The notes beneath the pieces are model-generated. The model was not told where the DNA came from and ran no database searches. It saw only the letters and a list, made by a program, of their open reading frames with translations. Positions 30,481-39,309 of a stretch of DNA of 64,000 nt are shown in pieces (the stretch's first letter is position 1; the number at the start of each line of letters is the position of its first letter). Made by a program: the position numbers and the translations under genes. The stretch is from an uncultured Prevotella sp. (GTDB lineage Bacteria > Bacteroidota > Bacteroidia > Bacteroidales > Bacteroidaceae), in NCBI GenBank assembly GCA_900314935.1, contig OMXE01000004.1, positions 62,001-126,000 on the forward strand. Reading direction: 5' to 3'.

Positions 30481-30550
30481 AGCCCACCCCTAGCCCCTCC
30501 CAAGAGGAGGGGGACTGAAATAGAGGATGAGTTTTCTCATCCTCTATTCT
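30481..30550 (+). terminator. Terminator cassette after the HU-like gene
   Basis: The block directly after the stop codon ends in a perfect 13-bp stem (30519-30531 with 30536-30548, loop TTTT). The 66-bp block is a second copy of 22184-22249. Confidence 0.75.
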
Positions 30551-30554
30551 TGTA

Positions 30555-30756
30555 TATCTCACACAGAAATCATTGTCCTCACGCAGAGGCGCAGAGAGCG
30601 CAGAGTTCACGCAGAGAATATTTAATCTCACAAAGATAATGCTTTTTTGGTTCTGCGGGAAATAATAAAGTAGTCGGTTCTATGTGAAATAGTAATTCTG
30701 TGTAAAATAATTCTCTGCGGGGACTCTGCGCTCTCTGCGTCTCGGCGTGAGGAAAA
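30555..30756. repeat. Dispersed modular repeats, cluster 7 (rightmost)
   Basis: CTCACACAGAAATCATTGTCC, CTCACGCAGAGGCGCAGAGAGCGCAGAGTTCACGCAGAG-type block and its inverse (CTCTGCGCTCTCTGCGTCTCGGCGTGAGG). This is the last cluster; I see none in 31-64 kb. Confidence 0.7.
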
Positions 30757-30779
30757 TAAAAAACCCTCCTTGCGGAGGG
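30753..30779 (-). terminator. Terminator of the DUF2027-Smr gene
   Basis: On the minus strand CCCTCC, TTGC-like loop and GGAGGG (plus 30764-30779) are followed by a TTTTTTATTTTCC run, 8 nt after the stop codon. Confidence 0.75.
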
Positions 30780-30786
30780 ATGTGGT

Positions 30787-31908
30787 TTATTTGATTGTTA
30801 CTTGTGTGGCACCATAGCCGTACTCCTGGAAGGAGGCGTCTTGGTAGGTGTAGGATTTGTAACGATAATTCAGTTCGTGGATGATGGCGCGACGAAGCAC
30901 TCCTTCGCCCTTTCCGTGGATGAACACGATCTTCTTACCTTTATGGTCCTTGTGCTCGGCCAGCGTACGGTGGACGATGTCGAGCTGATAACTGAGGATG
31001 TCGGAGGCGCTCATGCCTGAGGTGGTTTCCAGGATTTCGTGAGCATGGAGGTCAACCACTACGGGCTCGTCACCTTTGGTATGCTTCGACAAGAAAGGAT
31101 GTTGCGACTTACCGTTGTCGTAACGACGTACATACGAGTTGTCCACGCGCGTCTTATCGGCAGGTTCCTTGTGGTACATCTCCTTCTTCAGTTCATCGGC
31201 ATTGATCATCAGCGGACGGTTCACCTTGTCGTTCTCCACCACGGTATAGAGTAAGGCTTTCTGCTCAAAGAAATCGTTCTCCTGGAAGGTGTGCAACTTG
31301 TAGAACTTTACACCATCAATGCGCATCTTCACCTGTACAGGCTCTTTAAGCATGAACGACTTATCACGCTTGTAGGCAATGAATTGTACAGATACTTGCG
31401 AGAGATCGTTTAAGTCTTCTTTCCCGAACTCCTCGATGAACTCCTTGGTGTTCGGCTCCACCTCGCCCATGGCACGGAGTGTCCAGGAATTTCCTTCGGC
31501 CACCAGATACGAATAGTAGATGTAATAGTTACTGTCGTTCACGATGTAGGTCTCGAACCGCGTACTGGTAATGGCATGGATATCGATGGGGACGAAGGCC
31601 AGATAGACCGACAGCTTATCACCACCTTTGCGCTCCTCGATGACCGGACGGAGCACGGGTGTCTCCACTTTCTGCGAGGGACGTTCAGGGGCAGACGGTG
31701 TGGGTGCGGAAGCGGTGCCCCCTACCCTTTTCTGTGCCACCTTCTCGAGGTTGTAATCATCGGTATCGATCACCACCACGTCGTTGATGCGTGTAGGAAT
31801 CTGGAACCCATCCTCATCCTCCACCAACACAATATCTTTACCTTGGAAGCCGGCCACGATGCCGCCTCCACTTTCACTGAGAAATCTTACTTTGTCGCCT
31901 TTTTTCAT
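30787..31908 (-). CDS. DUF2027 and Smr domain protein
   Basis: This 373-aa cytoplasmic protein starts MKKGDKVRFLSESGGGIV, an SH3/Tudor-like beta segment, followed by a Pro/Thr-rich linker (about 60-90), the DUF2027 beta domain (about 90-270) and a C-terminal Smr domain: VVDLHAHEI (about 287-295) and KGKKIVFIHGKGEGVLRRAI (about 325-345), ending YGATQVTIK. Smr domains nick or bind branched DNA or cleave RNA; the substrate of this Bacteroidetes family is not known. It is the last gene of the minus-strand core cluster before the accessory region. Confidence 0.85.
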   Translation of the reverse strand: MKKGDKVRFLSESGGGIVAGFQGKDIVLVEDEDGFQIPTRINDVVVIDTDDYNLEKVAQKRVGGTASAPTPSAPERPSQKVETPVLRPVIEERKGGDKLSVYLAFVPIDIHAITSTRFETYIVNDSNYYIYYSYLVAEGNSWTLRAMGEVEPNTKEFIEEFGKEDLNDLSQVSVQFIAYKRDKSFMLKEPVQVKMRIDGVKFYKLHTFQENDFFEQKALLYTVVENDKVNRPLMINADELKKEMYHKEPADKTRVDNSYVRRYDNGKSQHPFLSKHTKGDEPVVVDLHAHEILETTSGMSASDILSYQLDIVHRTLAEHKDHKGKKIVFIHGKGEGVLRRAIIHELNYRYKSYTYQDASFQEYGYGATQVTIK

Positions 31909-31938
31909 TTGATATAAAGTTTCACTTTGTTCAACTTG

Positions 31939-32087
31939 TTTAGAGGTGAGAAGTGAGAGGTGAGAAGTGAGAGATTACCTCTCCTACTTGTACTCTAAAT
32001 CTTGTTATGATTATTGTATCCTTTTATGTTGCTACGCTCTCAAGTACTATTCTCTTACCTCTAATATTCTCACCTCTCACCTCTAAA
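31939..32087. repeat. Long hairpin element, copy 1 (imperfect arms)
   Basis: Arms 31939-31974 and 32051-32087 are GAGGTGAGAAGTGAGAG-type sequences that pair with several mismatches. The 76-nt loop holds ACTTGTACT near its left end and AAGTACTAT at its right end, as in the elements at 42.5 and 48.9 kb. The element abuts the queA stop. Confidence 0.65.
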
Positions 32088-33326
32088 TTAGGGTATTAGC
32101 AAACTACTATCGCCATAACTGAGGAAGCGGAAGTGATGCGAGAGGGCGTAGTCGTAAATCGTGTGCCAGTCGCCTTTGACAAAGGCGCTGACCAGGAGCA
32201 GGAGGGTGCTCTGTGGCTGGTGGAAGTTCGTGACCAGCATCTTCACGATCTTGTATTCATAGCCCGGGGCAATGATGATCTGCGTACTGCCATGAAGAGC
32301 AGCCTTGTCATGACGGTCGAGCCATGACAGGATGTTCTGCAGGGCTTTCAGGGGTTCGATGGGCAGCTGTTCCTGCTGATAGGGCTCCCACTGCTCCACA
32401 TGCAGCTCGTCTTCGTTGGCATCGGGGTGCTGCTCGAGCTTCACTCCCACATAGTACAGACTCTCCAGGGTGCGCACACTGGTGGTGCCCACGGCGATGG
32501 CCTGCGCCTGATGACGGATGAGCTTCTCGATGGTGTGCCGCTTCACACAGTAATACTCCGTGTGCATGCTGTGCCCTTCTATCTCCTCACTCTTCACCGG
32601 CTTGAACGTTCCCGCTCCCACATGCAGGGTGAGCTCCTCACGGTCGATACCCCGCTCATCAACAGCCTTGAGCACATCGTCGGTGAAGTGCAGACCGGCG
32701 GTTGGGGCTGCCACACTACCCTTGATCTTACTATAGACGGTCTGGTAGGTGGTCTTATCACTCTCCTGCGTCTCGCGGTTCAGATACGGCGGAATGGGCA
32801 GCTCGCCGGCAGCATCGATGATCTCGGCAAACGACGTTGCAGGCGTTGCTGACGGGGCGGTGTAGCGCCATTCGAACACTACCCGATGACCCGTTCCCTG
32901 CTCGCCCATGCGCGTGGCAGTGATCTCCACCTCCTTGTCGTGTATCATCACATTCCTGACCAGCGCTCCCTCTTTCCATTTCTTCAGGTTTCCCACCAGA
33001 CAGATCCATTCACACCGCGTGGTGGTCTGGAACATCTGCTCGTAGTCGGCCGGCACATAAGGCTCCAACAGGAACACCTCGATGAGGGCACCCGTGGCTT
33101 TGCGGAAATGCATGCGTGCCTGGATCACCTTGGTGTTGTTGAACACCATGAGGGCTCCCTCAGGCAAGTATGATGGTAGGTTGTAGAAGATGTCCTCCTG
33201 CACCTTTCCCTGTTGATAAATGAGTAGCTTACTGTGATCGCGCTGCGCGATGGGAAACTTGGCGATGCGCTCATCGGGCAGCGGATAGTTATAGTCGCTG
33301 ATGCGTATATGTTTTGTATCTATCAT
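32088..33326 (-). CDS. queA: tRNA preQ1(34) S-adenosylmethionine ribosyltransferase-isomerase
   Basis: QueA transfers and rearranges the ribosyl part of S-adenosylmethionine onto preQ1 in tRNA, giving epoxyqueuosine. The protein shows YPLPDERIAKFP near the start, NNTKVIQAR (about 62-70), GSVAAPTAGLHFT (about 206-218), HVGAGTFKPV and a C-terminal NFHQPQSTLL motif, all typical. The ATG at 33326 gives 412 aa; a TTG 9 nt upstream overlaps the stop of the preceding gene and is less likely. It follows the PAP2 gene by 5 nt. Length is longer than the usual 345 aa because of inserts common in Bacteroidetes. Confidence 0.93.
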   Translation of the reverse strand: MIDTKHIRISDYNYPLPDERIAKFPIAQRDHSKLLIYQQGKVQEDIFYNLPSYLPEGALMVFNNTKVIQARMHFRKATGALIEVFLLEPYVPADYEQMFQTTTRCEWICLVGNLKKWKEGALVRNVMIHDKEVEITATRMGEQGTGHRVVFEWRYTAPSATPATSFAEIIDAAGELPIPPYLNRETQESDKTTYQTVYSKIKGSVAAPTAGLHFTDDVLKAVDERGIDREELTLHVGAGTFKPVKSEEIEGHSMHTEYYCVKRHTIEKLIRHQAQAIAVGTTSVRTLESLYYVGVKLEQHPDANEDELHVEQWEPYQQEQLPIEPLKALQNILSWLDRHDKAALHGSTQIIIAPGYEYKIVKMLVTNFHQPQSTLLLLVSAFVKGDWHTIYDYALSHHFRFLSYGDSSLLIP

Positions 33327-33331
33327 AACAG

Positions 33332-34018
33332 TCAAATAAACAATGCACGGATCATGGCATAGAGCACGGTCATCACCATGACACAGACAACGGTGTCTAT
33401 ATCATTCAGGGCGTAGCCTGTACTGGAATAATGCGACGATACGTAATGGAACTGCGGCGAGATCTTCAGGTAGATCTTCAGATATACCACATAGGCAATG
33501 AATCCCATGAGACAGCCGAAGAGCAGACCGCAGAGGATGTCTGACGGATAGTGCATGCCTAAATACAGACGGGTGTAGCAGTTCAGGGCCGACCAGAGGC
33601 TCATGGCCACGATGAACAACCTGTTGCGGATGAGCAGGGCCATGAACATGACCAACGCACTGGTGTTGGCCGCATGGGCGGAGAAGAAGCTGTAGTTACC
33701 GGCTGATACGCCGCTCACCACATCGATGGCATACTTGATGACGGGATCGTCGCAGGGCCGCGGACGGGCCACAAGGGGTTTCACCACCAGGTTGGTGATT
33801 CCTGCCGTGATGAGTACGCAGGCAGCCGCACAACCCACGGTGAGCAGTACCTGTGCCATGGTCTCGTTGTTCTTGAGCACCACATAGAACAAGGTGATGT
33901 AAAGGGGAATCCACGTAACACCCGCCGTCAGTGTGCTCATCACACCATCGGTGAACAACGAGTTACTGCCGTTCAGCCAGAACAGTAACGCCTGGTCTAT
34001 CCCTGTCAATACACTCAT
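33332..34018 (-). CDS. PAP2-family membrane phosphatase
   Basis: This 228-aa membrane protein has about six hydrophobic segments and the three PAP2 motifs: KPLVARPRP (about 79-87), SFFSAHAANTSA (about 109-120, acid His) and RLYLGMHYPSDI (about 149-160). It hydrolyses lipid phosphates or pyrophosphates such as undecaprenyl pyrophosphate at the outer face of the inner membrane. It lies 4 nt after batDE and 5 nt before queA in one probable operon. Substrate cannot be chosen from sequence. Confidence 0.88.
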   Translation of the reverse strand: MSVLTGIDQALLFWLNGSNSLFTDGVMSTLTAGVTWIPLYITLFYVVLKNNETMAQVLLTVGCAAACVLITAGITNLVVKPLVARPRPCDDPVIKYAIDVVSGVSAGNYSFFSAHAANTSALVMFMALLIRNRLFIVAMSLWSALNCYTRLYLGMHYPSDILCGLLFGCLMGFIAYVVYLKIYLKISPQFHYVSSHYSSTGYALNDIDTVVCVMVMTVLYAMIRALFI

Positions 34019-34022
34019 TCTA

Positions 34023-36587
34023 TCAGATCTTTTCTATCTGTGTAGCCGGAATCCATCCCTCACGACCGTCGGCCAGATGGATTTCCTTCCAGTCGCGCAT
34101 GGTATCATCAATAATGTCCACGCGTGTTCCCTCATGAATCACACCTTGATCGGCACTGTTCGCCACGGGTGTCTTCTTGATGGTGACCGACGGGGCGGTG
34201 ACGATGGCGCCATTGCGTTTCATCAGCATCTGTTTCTGCTGGAAGGCAAAGAGGTTGCTCAGCAGGAAGATGATGAGGAAGAGGACACCACCATAGAAAC
34301 CGATCTTGCGCAGGGTGAGATGACTGGCGAAGAGGTACACCAGGGCGAGGATGAGCGTGAGGATGATGCTGGCAATGGCCAGATGGGCCCAACCGTCGAT
34401 GGTCATGAGGTTCACCAAGGAACGGTACCAGGTGAAGAAGAACATCTCGCTCTCGGGTGTGATCTTATCAATGGTCTTCGACCGTGCCATCTGCAGGTTG
34501 AAGCGGATATCGTCGTCGGCGGGGTTCAGCAAGAGCGCACGCTCGTAGCTCAGCACGGCACGGGTGATGTTCTCGGTGCGGTAATACGCATTACCCAAGT
34601 TATAATAGATCTCTGCACTCTCGCCTGCCTTCAGCAGCTCTTCATAGTCCTTGATGGCCTGCTGGTAGTTACCCTTACTGTATTCAGCATCGGCATCCTG
34701 CTTGGTGACGGCCTGGATGGTCGTCGGGAACAGGAACAGCAGGGTGAGCAGCACCAGCGTGCCACGTGTCCTGGTATTCTTTTTCTTCATCACCTCTTCA
34801 ATCTTTTCAATGGCTGTAGCAGCCGACTCGTAGGTCTTGTTCATGTTTCCTGCGGCATCGCCCGGTGCATAGCGTTCGAACTCACACTCGTCGAGTGCCT
34901 CGATGAACGTGTTGACGGTCTGCTCATCCACATGATGCTCAGCCAGCTTATCAGCGATATTGTCGTGCGACAGCTCTGAGACGGGGATATTCAGCTTATC
35001 GCCCATGTAGCCCCAGAGTGCGCGCAGTACCTCGTCGTAGAACTCTCCCTGCTTACCAGCCACCATGAGCTTGTGCGCAGCACGGAGTCGTTTGTTAGCC
35101 ACCTTATTGGCTTTCTTACCGCGCATCTTCACGATATCGGCATTCTCGATGGCACGACGGCGGAAGATGATCATCAGGGCAATGAAGGCAGCGAGCAGCA
35201 AAGCCAGTACAATCCAGTAGGAAGCGCTGCCGAAGAACAGCGAGGCAGCATCCTTGCGCACCACCTTACCGGTCTTGATGGCATGGATATCCTGGTTCTT
35301 CTCGTCGGTGAAATCAACAGCTGTTCCACCATTACCGTCGCCCTTCTCCACCTCCAGCTCGAACGCCTGTGTCTTGATGGTCTTGTAGGCATTGGCCGCC
35401 ACATCATAATAGGTGAACTCCACCGGAGGAATGGTGTACTTACCCTGGTTGCGCGGTACGGCGAGGAAGTCGTAAATCATGTTTCCCTCTACCCCATTGG
35501 CCGTGAGCTTGGTCTTGTCGGTTACCTTCGGATCGTATTTGTCGAAGTCCTTGGGGAAGTTCACTACCGGCTGTTTGATGAGTTTCAGGTTACCGACACC
35601 GCCCACCACGACACGCACGGTGATAGGATCGTTGGCCTTCACCTCGGTTTTGTTGAGCTGACCCGAGATATTGAACTTACCCACACCGCCTGAGAAGTTA
35701 TCCGGACGCTTGGGTAACGGATCGACATGGATCTTCAATCCCGGGGCCTTGATGCTGCGCTTCACCTCTACATAACCGCTGCCGCCATTGAGGAAGGCCT
35801 CGAAGGGATCGACATTCCGGTTCTGCTGGATGACCGTTCCGTTGAAGGTGATGCTCGGAATCTCCAGATCACCGGTCATCTGCGGATACATCACATACTG
35901 ACTCCAGGTGACACAGCGGTAGTTACGACCGTTGACGCTCTCGATGTGGAACGATTTCTGCTGCGGCATCTTCACCTCCTGCGAGTGGAAGCCCGTCAGG
36001 TCAGGCATCTTTCCCTCGAGCTGCGTCAGATCGACCAGCGTATAGACCTTATACGTAAGCAGGATGGGCTCCTGCTCGTGCACACGCTGCTTATTGGCAC
36101 TCACCTTGATGAAGAGGTCGCTACCGGAGATAGGTGTTCCTGCCGCCCGCATCTGAGGACGGTCATCGTAGTCGTCGTGCATCTTCGGTGCATTACCCGT
36201 ACCCGCGGCCTTGCCAGATACGGTTACCTTGAGCGGGTTCGAGGTGATGGTCTTGCCATTGGCATGCACACGCGCCGCAGGAATGGTAAAGGAACCGTTC
36301 TTGTTGGCACAGAGGATATAGGTATAGGTGATGGATGATGAACTGCTGGTATGACCGTTCACCATCTGGAAGTTCGACTGTTCGGAGGTATAGGGACCCG
36401 TGATGATTTCCAGCGCCTCGGGAATCTCACCGATGCGGAAATCACTGGCATTGGATGTGTTCACCGTATAGGTGAGACGGAAATTCTCACCGTTCTGCAC
36501 CTGCGAGGGTGCATTGGCTGTCAGCGTCTGCGCACTGACCGCCCAGGTGATCATCATTAAAGATACAACAAGTAAATATCTCTTCAT
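34023..36587 (-). CDS. BatD-BatE fusion protein
   Basis: This 854-aa protein joins two Bat proteins. Residues 1-19 form a signal peptide, followed by BatD beta-sandwich domains (20-415), a membrane helix (about 456-475) and a helical cytoplasmic segment. At residue 600 a second signal-peptide-like stretch begins (MKKKNTRTRGTLVLLTLLFLFP), then TPR repeats (about 630-700), two membrane helices (735-775) and an SH3-like domain (795-850), the layout of BatE. Elsewhere BatD and BatE are usually separate genes. The retained internal start and signal peptide suggest loss of a stop codon, and BatE may still be made from Met600. Bat proteins support aerotolerance and envelope stress survival in Bacteroides. 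Confidence 0.8.
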   Translation of the reverse strand: MKRYLLVVSLMMITWAVSAQTLTANAPSQVQNGENFRLTYTVNTSNASDFRIGEIPEALEIITGPYTSEQSNFQMVNGHTSSSSSITYTYILCANKNGSFTIPAARVHANGKTITSNPLKVTVSGKAAGTGNAPKMHDDYDDRPQMRAAGTPISGSDLFIKVSANKQRVHEQEPILLTYKVYTLVDLTQLEGKMPDLTGFHSQEVKMPQQKSFHIESVNGRNYRCVTWSQYVMYPQMTGDLEIPSITFNGTVIQQNRNVDPFEAFLNGGSGYVEVKRSIKAPGLKIHVDPLPKRPDNFSGGVGKFNISGQLNKTEVKANDPITVRVVVGGVGNLKLIKQPVVNFPKDFDKYDPKVTDKTKLTANGVEGNMIYDFLAVPRNQGKYTIPPVEFTYYDVAANAYKTIKTQAFELEVEKGDGNGGTAVDFTDEKNQDIHAIKTGKVVRKDAASLFFGSASYWIVLALLLAAFIALMIIFRRRAIENADIVKMRGKKANKVANKRLRAAHKLMVAGKQGEFYDEVLRALWGYMGDKLNIPVSELSHDNIADKLAEHHVDEQTVNTFIEALDECEFERYAPGDAAGNMNKTYESAATAIEKIEEVMKKKNTRTRGTLVLLTLLFLFPTTIQAVTKQDADAEYSKGNYQQAIKDYEELLKAGESAEIYYNLGNAYYRTENITRAVLSYERALLLNPADDDIRFNLQMARSKTIDKITPESEMFFFTWYRSLVNLMTIDGWAHLAIASIILTLILALVYLFASHLTLRKIGFYGGVLFLIIFLLSNLFAFQQKQMLMKRNGAIVTAPSVTIKKTPVANSADQGVIHEGTRVDIIDDTMRDWKEIHLADGREGWIPATQIEKI

Positions 36588-36599
36588 AAGCGAATCTCC

Positions 36600-37265
36600 T
36601 TACCAATTCTTTTGTAACTGTTTCTTTCGGGGCTGCTGCAGGGCTTTCTTCAGTCGCTGCTGCGTGGCCTTCTCGTTCTGTACGGCAGCATCCAGCAGGC
36701 GTTCGGCATTGTCCTTACTCATCTGTTCCTTAGGCTGCTCCTCTTTCTGCTGGTCCTTCTTGTCCTTCTTCTGCTGCTGACCCTTATCATCTTCCTTCTC
36801 TTCGTTCTTCTTGTCCTGCTGGTTCTTATCCTGCTGCGGATTGTTCTTGTTCAGCTGTTTGCAGAGGGCCAGGTTATAACGCGTCTCATCGTCGGAGGGA
36901 TTGAGGCGGAGCGACTGCTCGTAGGCCCTGACGGCCTCGCCGTACATCTTATGACTCTGGCACATGACACCGATGTTGTGCCACGACTTCGACTGGCGCA
37001 GCTTGTTTTTTTCGAGCTTGGTGGCGTTCTCGTACTGCACAATGGCAGCGGAGTCTTTCTGCTGCATCATCAAGGCACAGCCCAGGTTATAGACCGCCTG
37101 CGGGTTGTCGGCCTTCTTGGCAATGGCCTTGCGGTAGAGCACCTCTGCCTGCGCATACTGCTTCTGGCGATACAGGCGGTTGCCCTCGCGGATGAGCTGT
37201 CGGTCGTTCTGTGCAGAAACGGCGGCGCAGACAGCCAGCATGATGACCAATATATAGTGTCTCAT
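36600..37265 (-). CDS. batC: BatC, TPR protein
   Basis: This 221-aa protein has a signal peptide (MRHYILVIMLAVCAAVSAQ) and tandem TPR repeats: RLYRQKQYAQAEVLYRKAI (about 32-50), NPQAVYNLGCALM and a third near 110-140. The C-terminal third is a Lys/Gln/Glu-rich low-complexity tail (about 150-205). It is the third gene of the Bat series; its ATG overlaps the batB stop by 4 nt. It is a periplasmic scaffold in the Bat complex by family knowledge. Confidence 0.85.
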   Translation of the reverse strand: MRHYILVIMLAVCAAVSAQNDRQLIREGNRLYRQKQYAQAEVLYRKAIAKKADNPQAVYNLGCALMMQQKDSAAIVQYENATKLEKNKLRQSKSWHNIGVMCQSHKMYGEAVRAYEQSLRLNPSDDETRYNLALCKQLNKNNPQQDKNQQDKKNEEKEDDKGQQQKKDKKDQQKEEQPKEQMSKDNAERLLDAAVQNEKATQQRLKKALQQPRKKQLQKNW

Positions 37266-38284
37266 TTCTTTTTGAATATACTTATGCGCTTCGTGAGCGG
37301 GTTCTTGCTTTCGAAGATGCAGACCTCGATGATGAGCAGCAGTAATGCCAGGATACCGAAGGCCTGGAACTGCTCGTCGTACTCGCTGTAGATGGTACTG
37401 GAGATCTGTCCCGTCTGGAGCTTGATGAGTTCGTTGTTCAGTTTCGTTTGTGCCACATTGGTGTTGTCAACATGGATATAGGCGCCACCACCGGCTTCGG
37501 CCACCTGCTGGCACATCTGTTCGTTCAGGGCCGACATCACCTCGTTGCCCGTATTGTCAACCATATAACCGCCCTCGCCGTCGGGAATGGGTGAACCCTT
37601 GGCGGAACCGATACCGAGGACAAACACGCGCATGCCCTTCTTCCTGGCTGCCTTGGCCATCTCGATGGCTCCACCCTCATGGTCCTCACCGTCGGTAATC
37701 ACGATGATGGCCCTACCGATCTTCTCCTGCTGGGTGAACGCATTCATGGCCAGGCGGATGGCCTCTGCGATGTTCGTTCCCTGTGTGGCAATCAAATGCG
37801 GATCGATGCTCTGGAGGAACATCTTGGCCGAGACATAGTCGCTGGTAATAGGCAGCTGGATGAACGCATCACCGGCAAAGACAATCAGTCCTACCTTATC
37901 ATTGGTGAAGTTCTCCACCATGTTCTCGATGAGCATCTTACTCTTGTCGAGACGGGAGGGAACCACATCTTCGGCCTTCATCGAGTTACTGATGTCGAGG
38001 GCAATCATGGTCTCGATGCCGTTGCGTTTCTCATGACTGATCTTCGTTCCCATCTGCGGGCGCGCCAGCATGATGATGAGTAAGGCCAAGGCGGTCATGA
38101 GCAGCCAGAACTTCACACCAGGACGGTATTTCGACACGTCGGGCATGAGCTGTTTCAGCAGGGCGAGGTCGCCGAACCGCTTGAGTTTTCCCTTACGCTG
38201 ATGCATCAGCACGAGTCTGACCAGTGCCAAGATCGGTATCAGCACCAGCAGGTAGAGGAATATGGGGTTTTCAAATCTGAACAT
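37262..38284 (-). CDS. batB: BatB, von Willebrand factor A protein
   Basis: This 340-aa protein has two N-terminal membrane helices (about 8-25 and 58-76), a von Willebrand A domain with MIDAS motif ALDISNSM (D-x-S-x-S) near residues 94-101, the TQGTNIAEA segment, ITDGEDHEGG, and a C-terminal membrane helix. BatB binds metal-dependent partners in the periplasm with BatA. It is co-transcribed with batA (18 nt gap) and batC (overlap). Confidence 0.9.
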   Translation of the reverse strand: MFRFENPIFLYLLVLIPILALVRLVLMHQRKGKLKRFGDLALLKQLMPDVSKYRPGVKFWLLMTALALLIIMLARPQMGTKISHEKRNGIETMIALDISNSMKAEDVVPSRLDKSKMLIENMVENFTNDKVGLIVFAGDAFIQLPITSDYVSAKMFLQSIDPHLIATQGTNIAEAIRLAMNAFTQQEKIGRAIIVITDGEDHEGGAIEMAKAARKKGMRVFVLGIGSAKGSPIPDGEGGYMVDNTGNEVMSALNEQMCQQVAEAGGGAYIHVDNTNVAQTKLNNELIKLQTGQISSTIYSEYDEQFQAFGILALLLLIIEVCIFESKNPLTKRISIFKKK

Positions 38285-38302
38285 AATGTACGCTTTTACC
38301 AG

Positions 38303-39301
38303 TTATGGAATACGACGGAACCAGGTGATGCGGAGGAGAATCTCGAGCAGCAGGCCCAGCACCGCAGCGATGGCGAACGGCTGATAGGCCTCGTAGTGCT
38401 TGGAGAACTTCTTCACCTCCATCTTGGTCTTCTCCAGTTTGTCGATGTCCTGATAGATCTTCTTCAGCTCCGCCGTGTTGGTGGCGCGGTAGAACTGTCC
38501 GTCGGCGGTGTTGGCAATCTCCTTCAAGGTGTTCACATCCACATCCACGCGGACATTCACATACTGTATGGTACCTCCCACCTGCATGGGATACGGAGCC
38601 ACCTCCTTGGAACCCACGGCAATGGTATAGACACGGATGCCCATGCTCTTGGCAATCTGCGCAGCCGTGAGGGGGGAAATATCACCCATGTTATTACTAC
38701 CGTCGGTGAGCAGGATCACCACCTTACTCTTGGTCTTACTGTCCTTCAGACGGGAAACCGCGTTGGCCAGTCCCATACCAATGGCGGTACCGTCTTCAAT
38801 GAGTCCTCGCTCGGCAATGTCTGTACGCACATCCTTCAGCAGGGTGAGCAGCGACATGTGATCGGTGGTCATGGGGCACTGGGTGAAGGCTTCACCGGCA
38901 AAGATGCTCAGACCGATATTATCGTCGGGGCGACCGGAGATGAACTCTGCCGCAACGGATTTTGCTGCTTCGATACGGTTCGGCTTCAGGTCTTGTGCCA
39001 GCATACTGGTTGACACGTCCATGGCCAACATGATGTCGATACCTTCTGATGTGCGCTTGCCCCAGCTGTCGTGTGTCTGCGGACGGGCCAGTACCAGCAC
39101 TACCAGCACAAAGGTGATCATGCGCAGTAATGCAGGCAGCCATACCAGTCGCTGGCGCAGACTCTTCGGTGCATAGCGATAAGCGAATGTGTCGCTCATC
39201 TGCATCGTGGGCTCGCTCTTCTTGCGGTATAGCAGATACCAGATGATATACGGTATCAGCAACAGCAGCAGTAACAGGTATTCTTTGTTAACGAATTCCA
39301 T
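38303..39301 (-). CDS. batA: BatA, von Willebrand factor A protein
   Basis: This 332-aa paralogue of BatB has N-terminal membrane helices (8-24, 55-72), MIDAS motif AMDVSTSM near residues 92-99, EDGTAIGMGL (Thr of the site), LTDGSNNMG, and a C-terminal membrane helix. In Bacteroides the Bat operon is needed for full aerotolerance. It lies 8 nt after the preceding gene. Confidence 0.9.
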   Translation of the reverse strand: MEFVNKEYLLLLLLLIPYIIWYLLYRKKSEPTMQMSDTFAYRYAPKSLRQRLVWLPALLRMITFVLVVLVLARPQTHDSWGKRTSEGIDIMLAMDVSTSMLAQDLKPNRIEAAKSVAAEFISGRPDDNIGLSIFAGEAFTQCPMTTDHMSLLTLLKDVRTDIAERGLIEDGTAIGMGLANAVSRLKDSKTKSKVVILLTDGSNNMGDISPLTAAQIAKSMGIRVYTIAVGSKEVAPYPMQVGGTIQYVNVRVDVDVNTLKEIANTADGQFYRATNTAELKKIYQDIDKLEKTKMEVKKFSKHYEAYQPFAIAAVLGLLLEILLRITWFRRIP

Positions 39302-39309
39302 ATCTCATA

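Noticed and set aside
33933..34979. 348-codon plus-strand frame opposite batDE
   Set aside because: Antisense shadow of a gene with conserved domains; low-complexity His/Gly/Leu content and no promoter.
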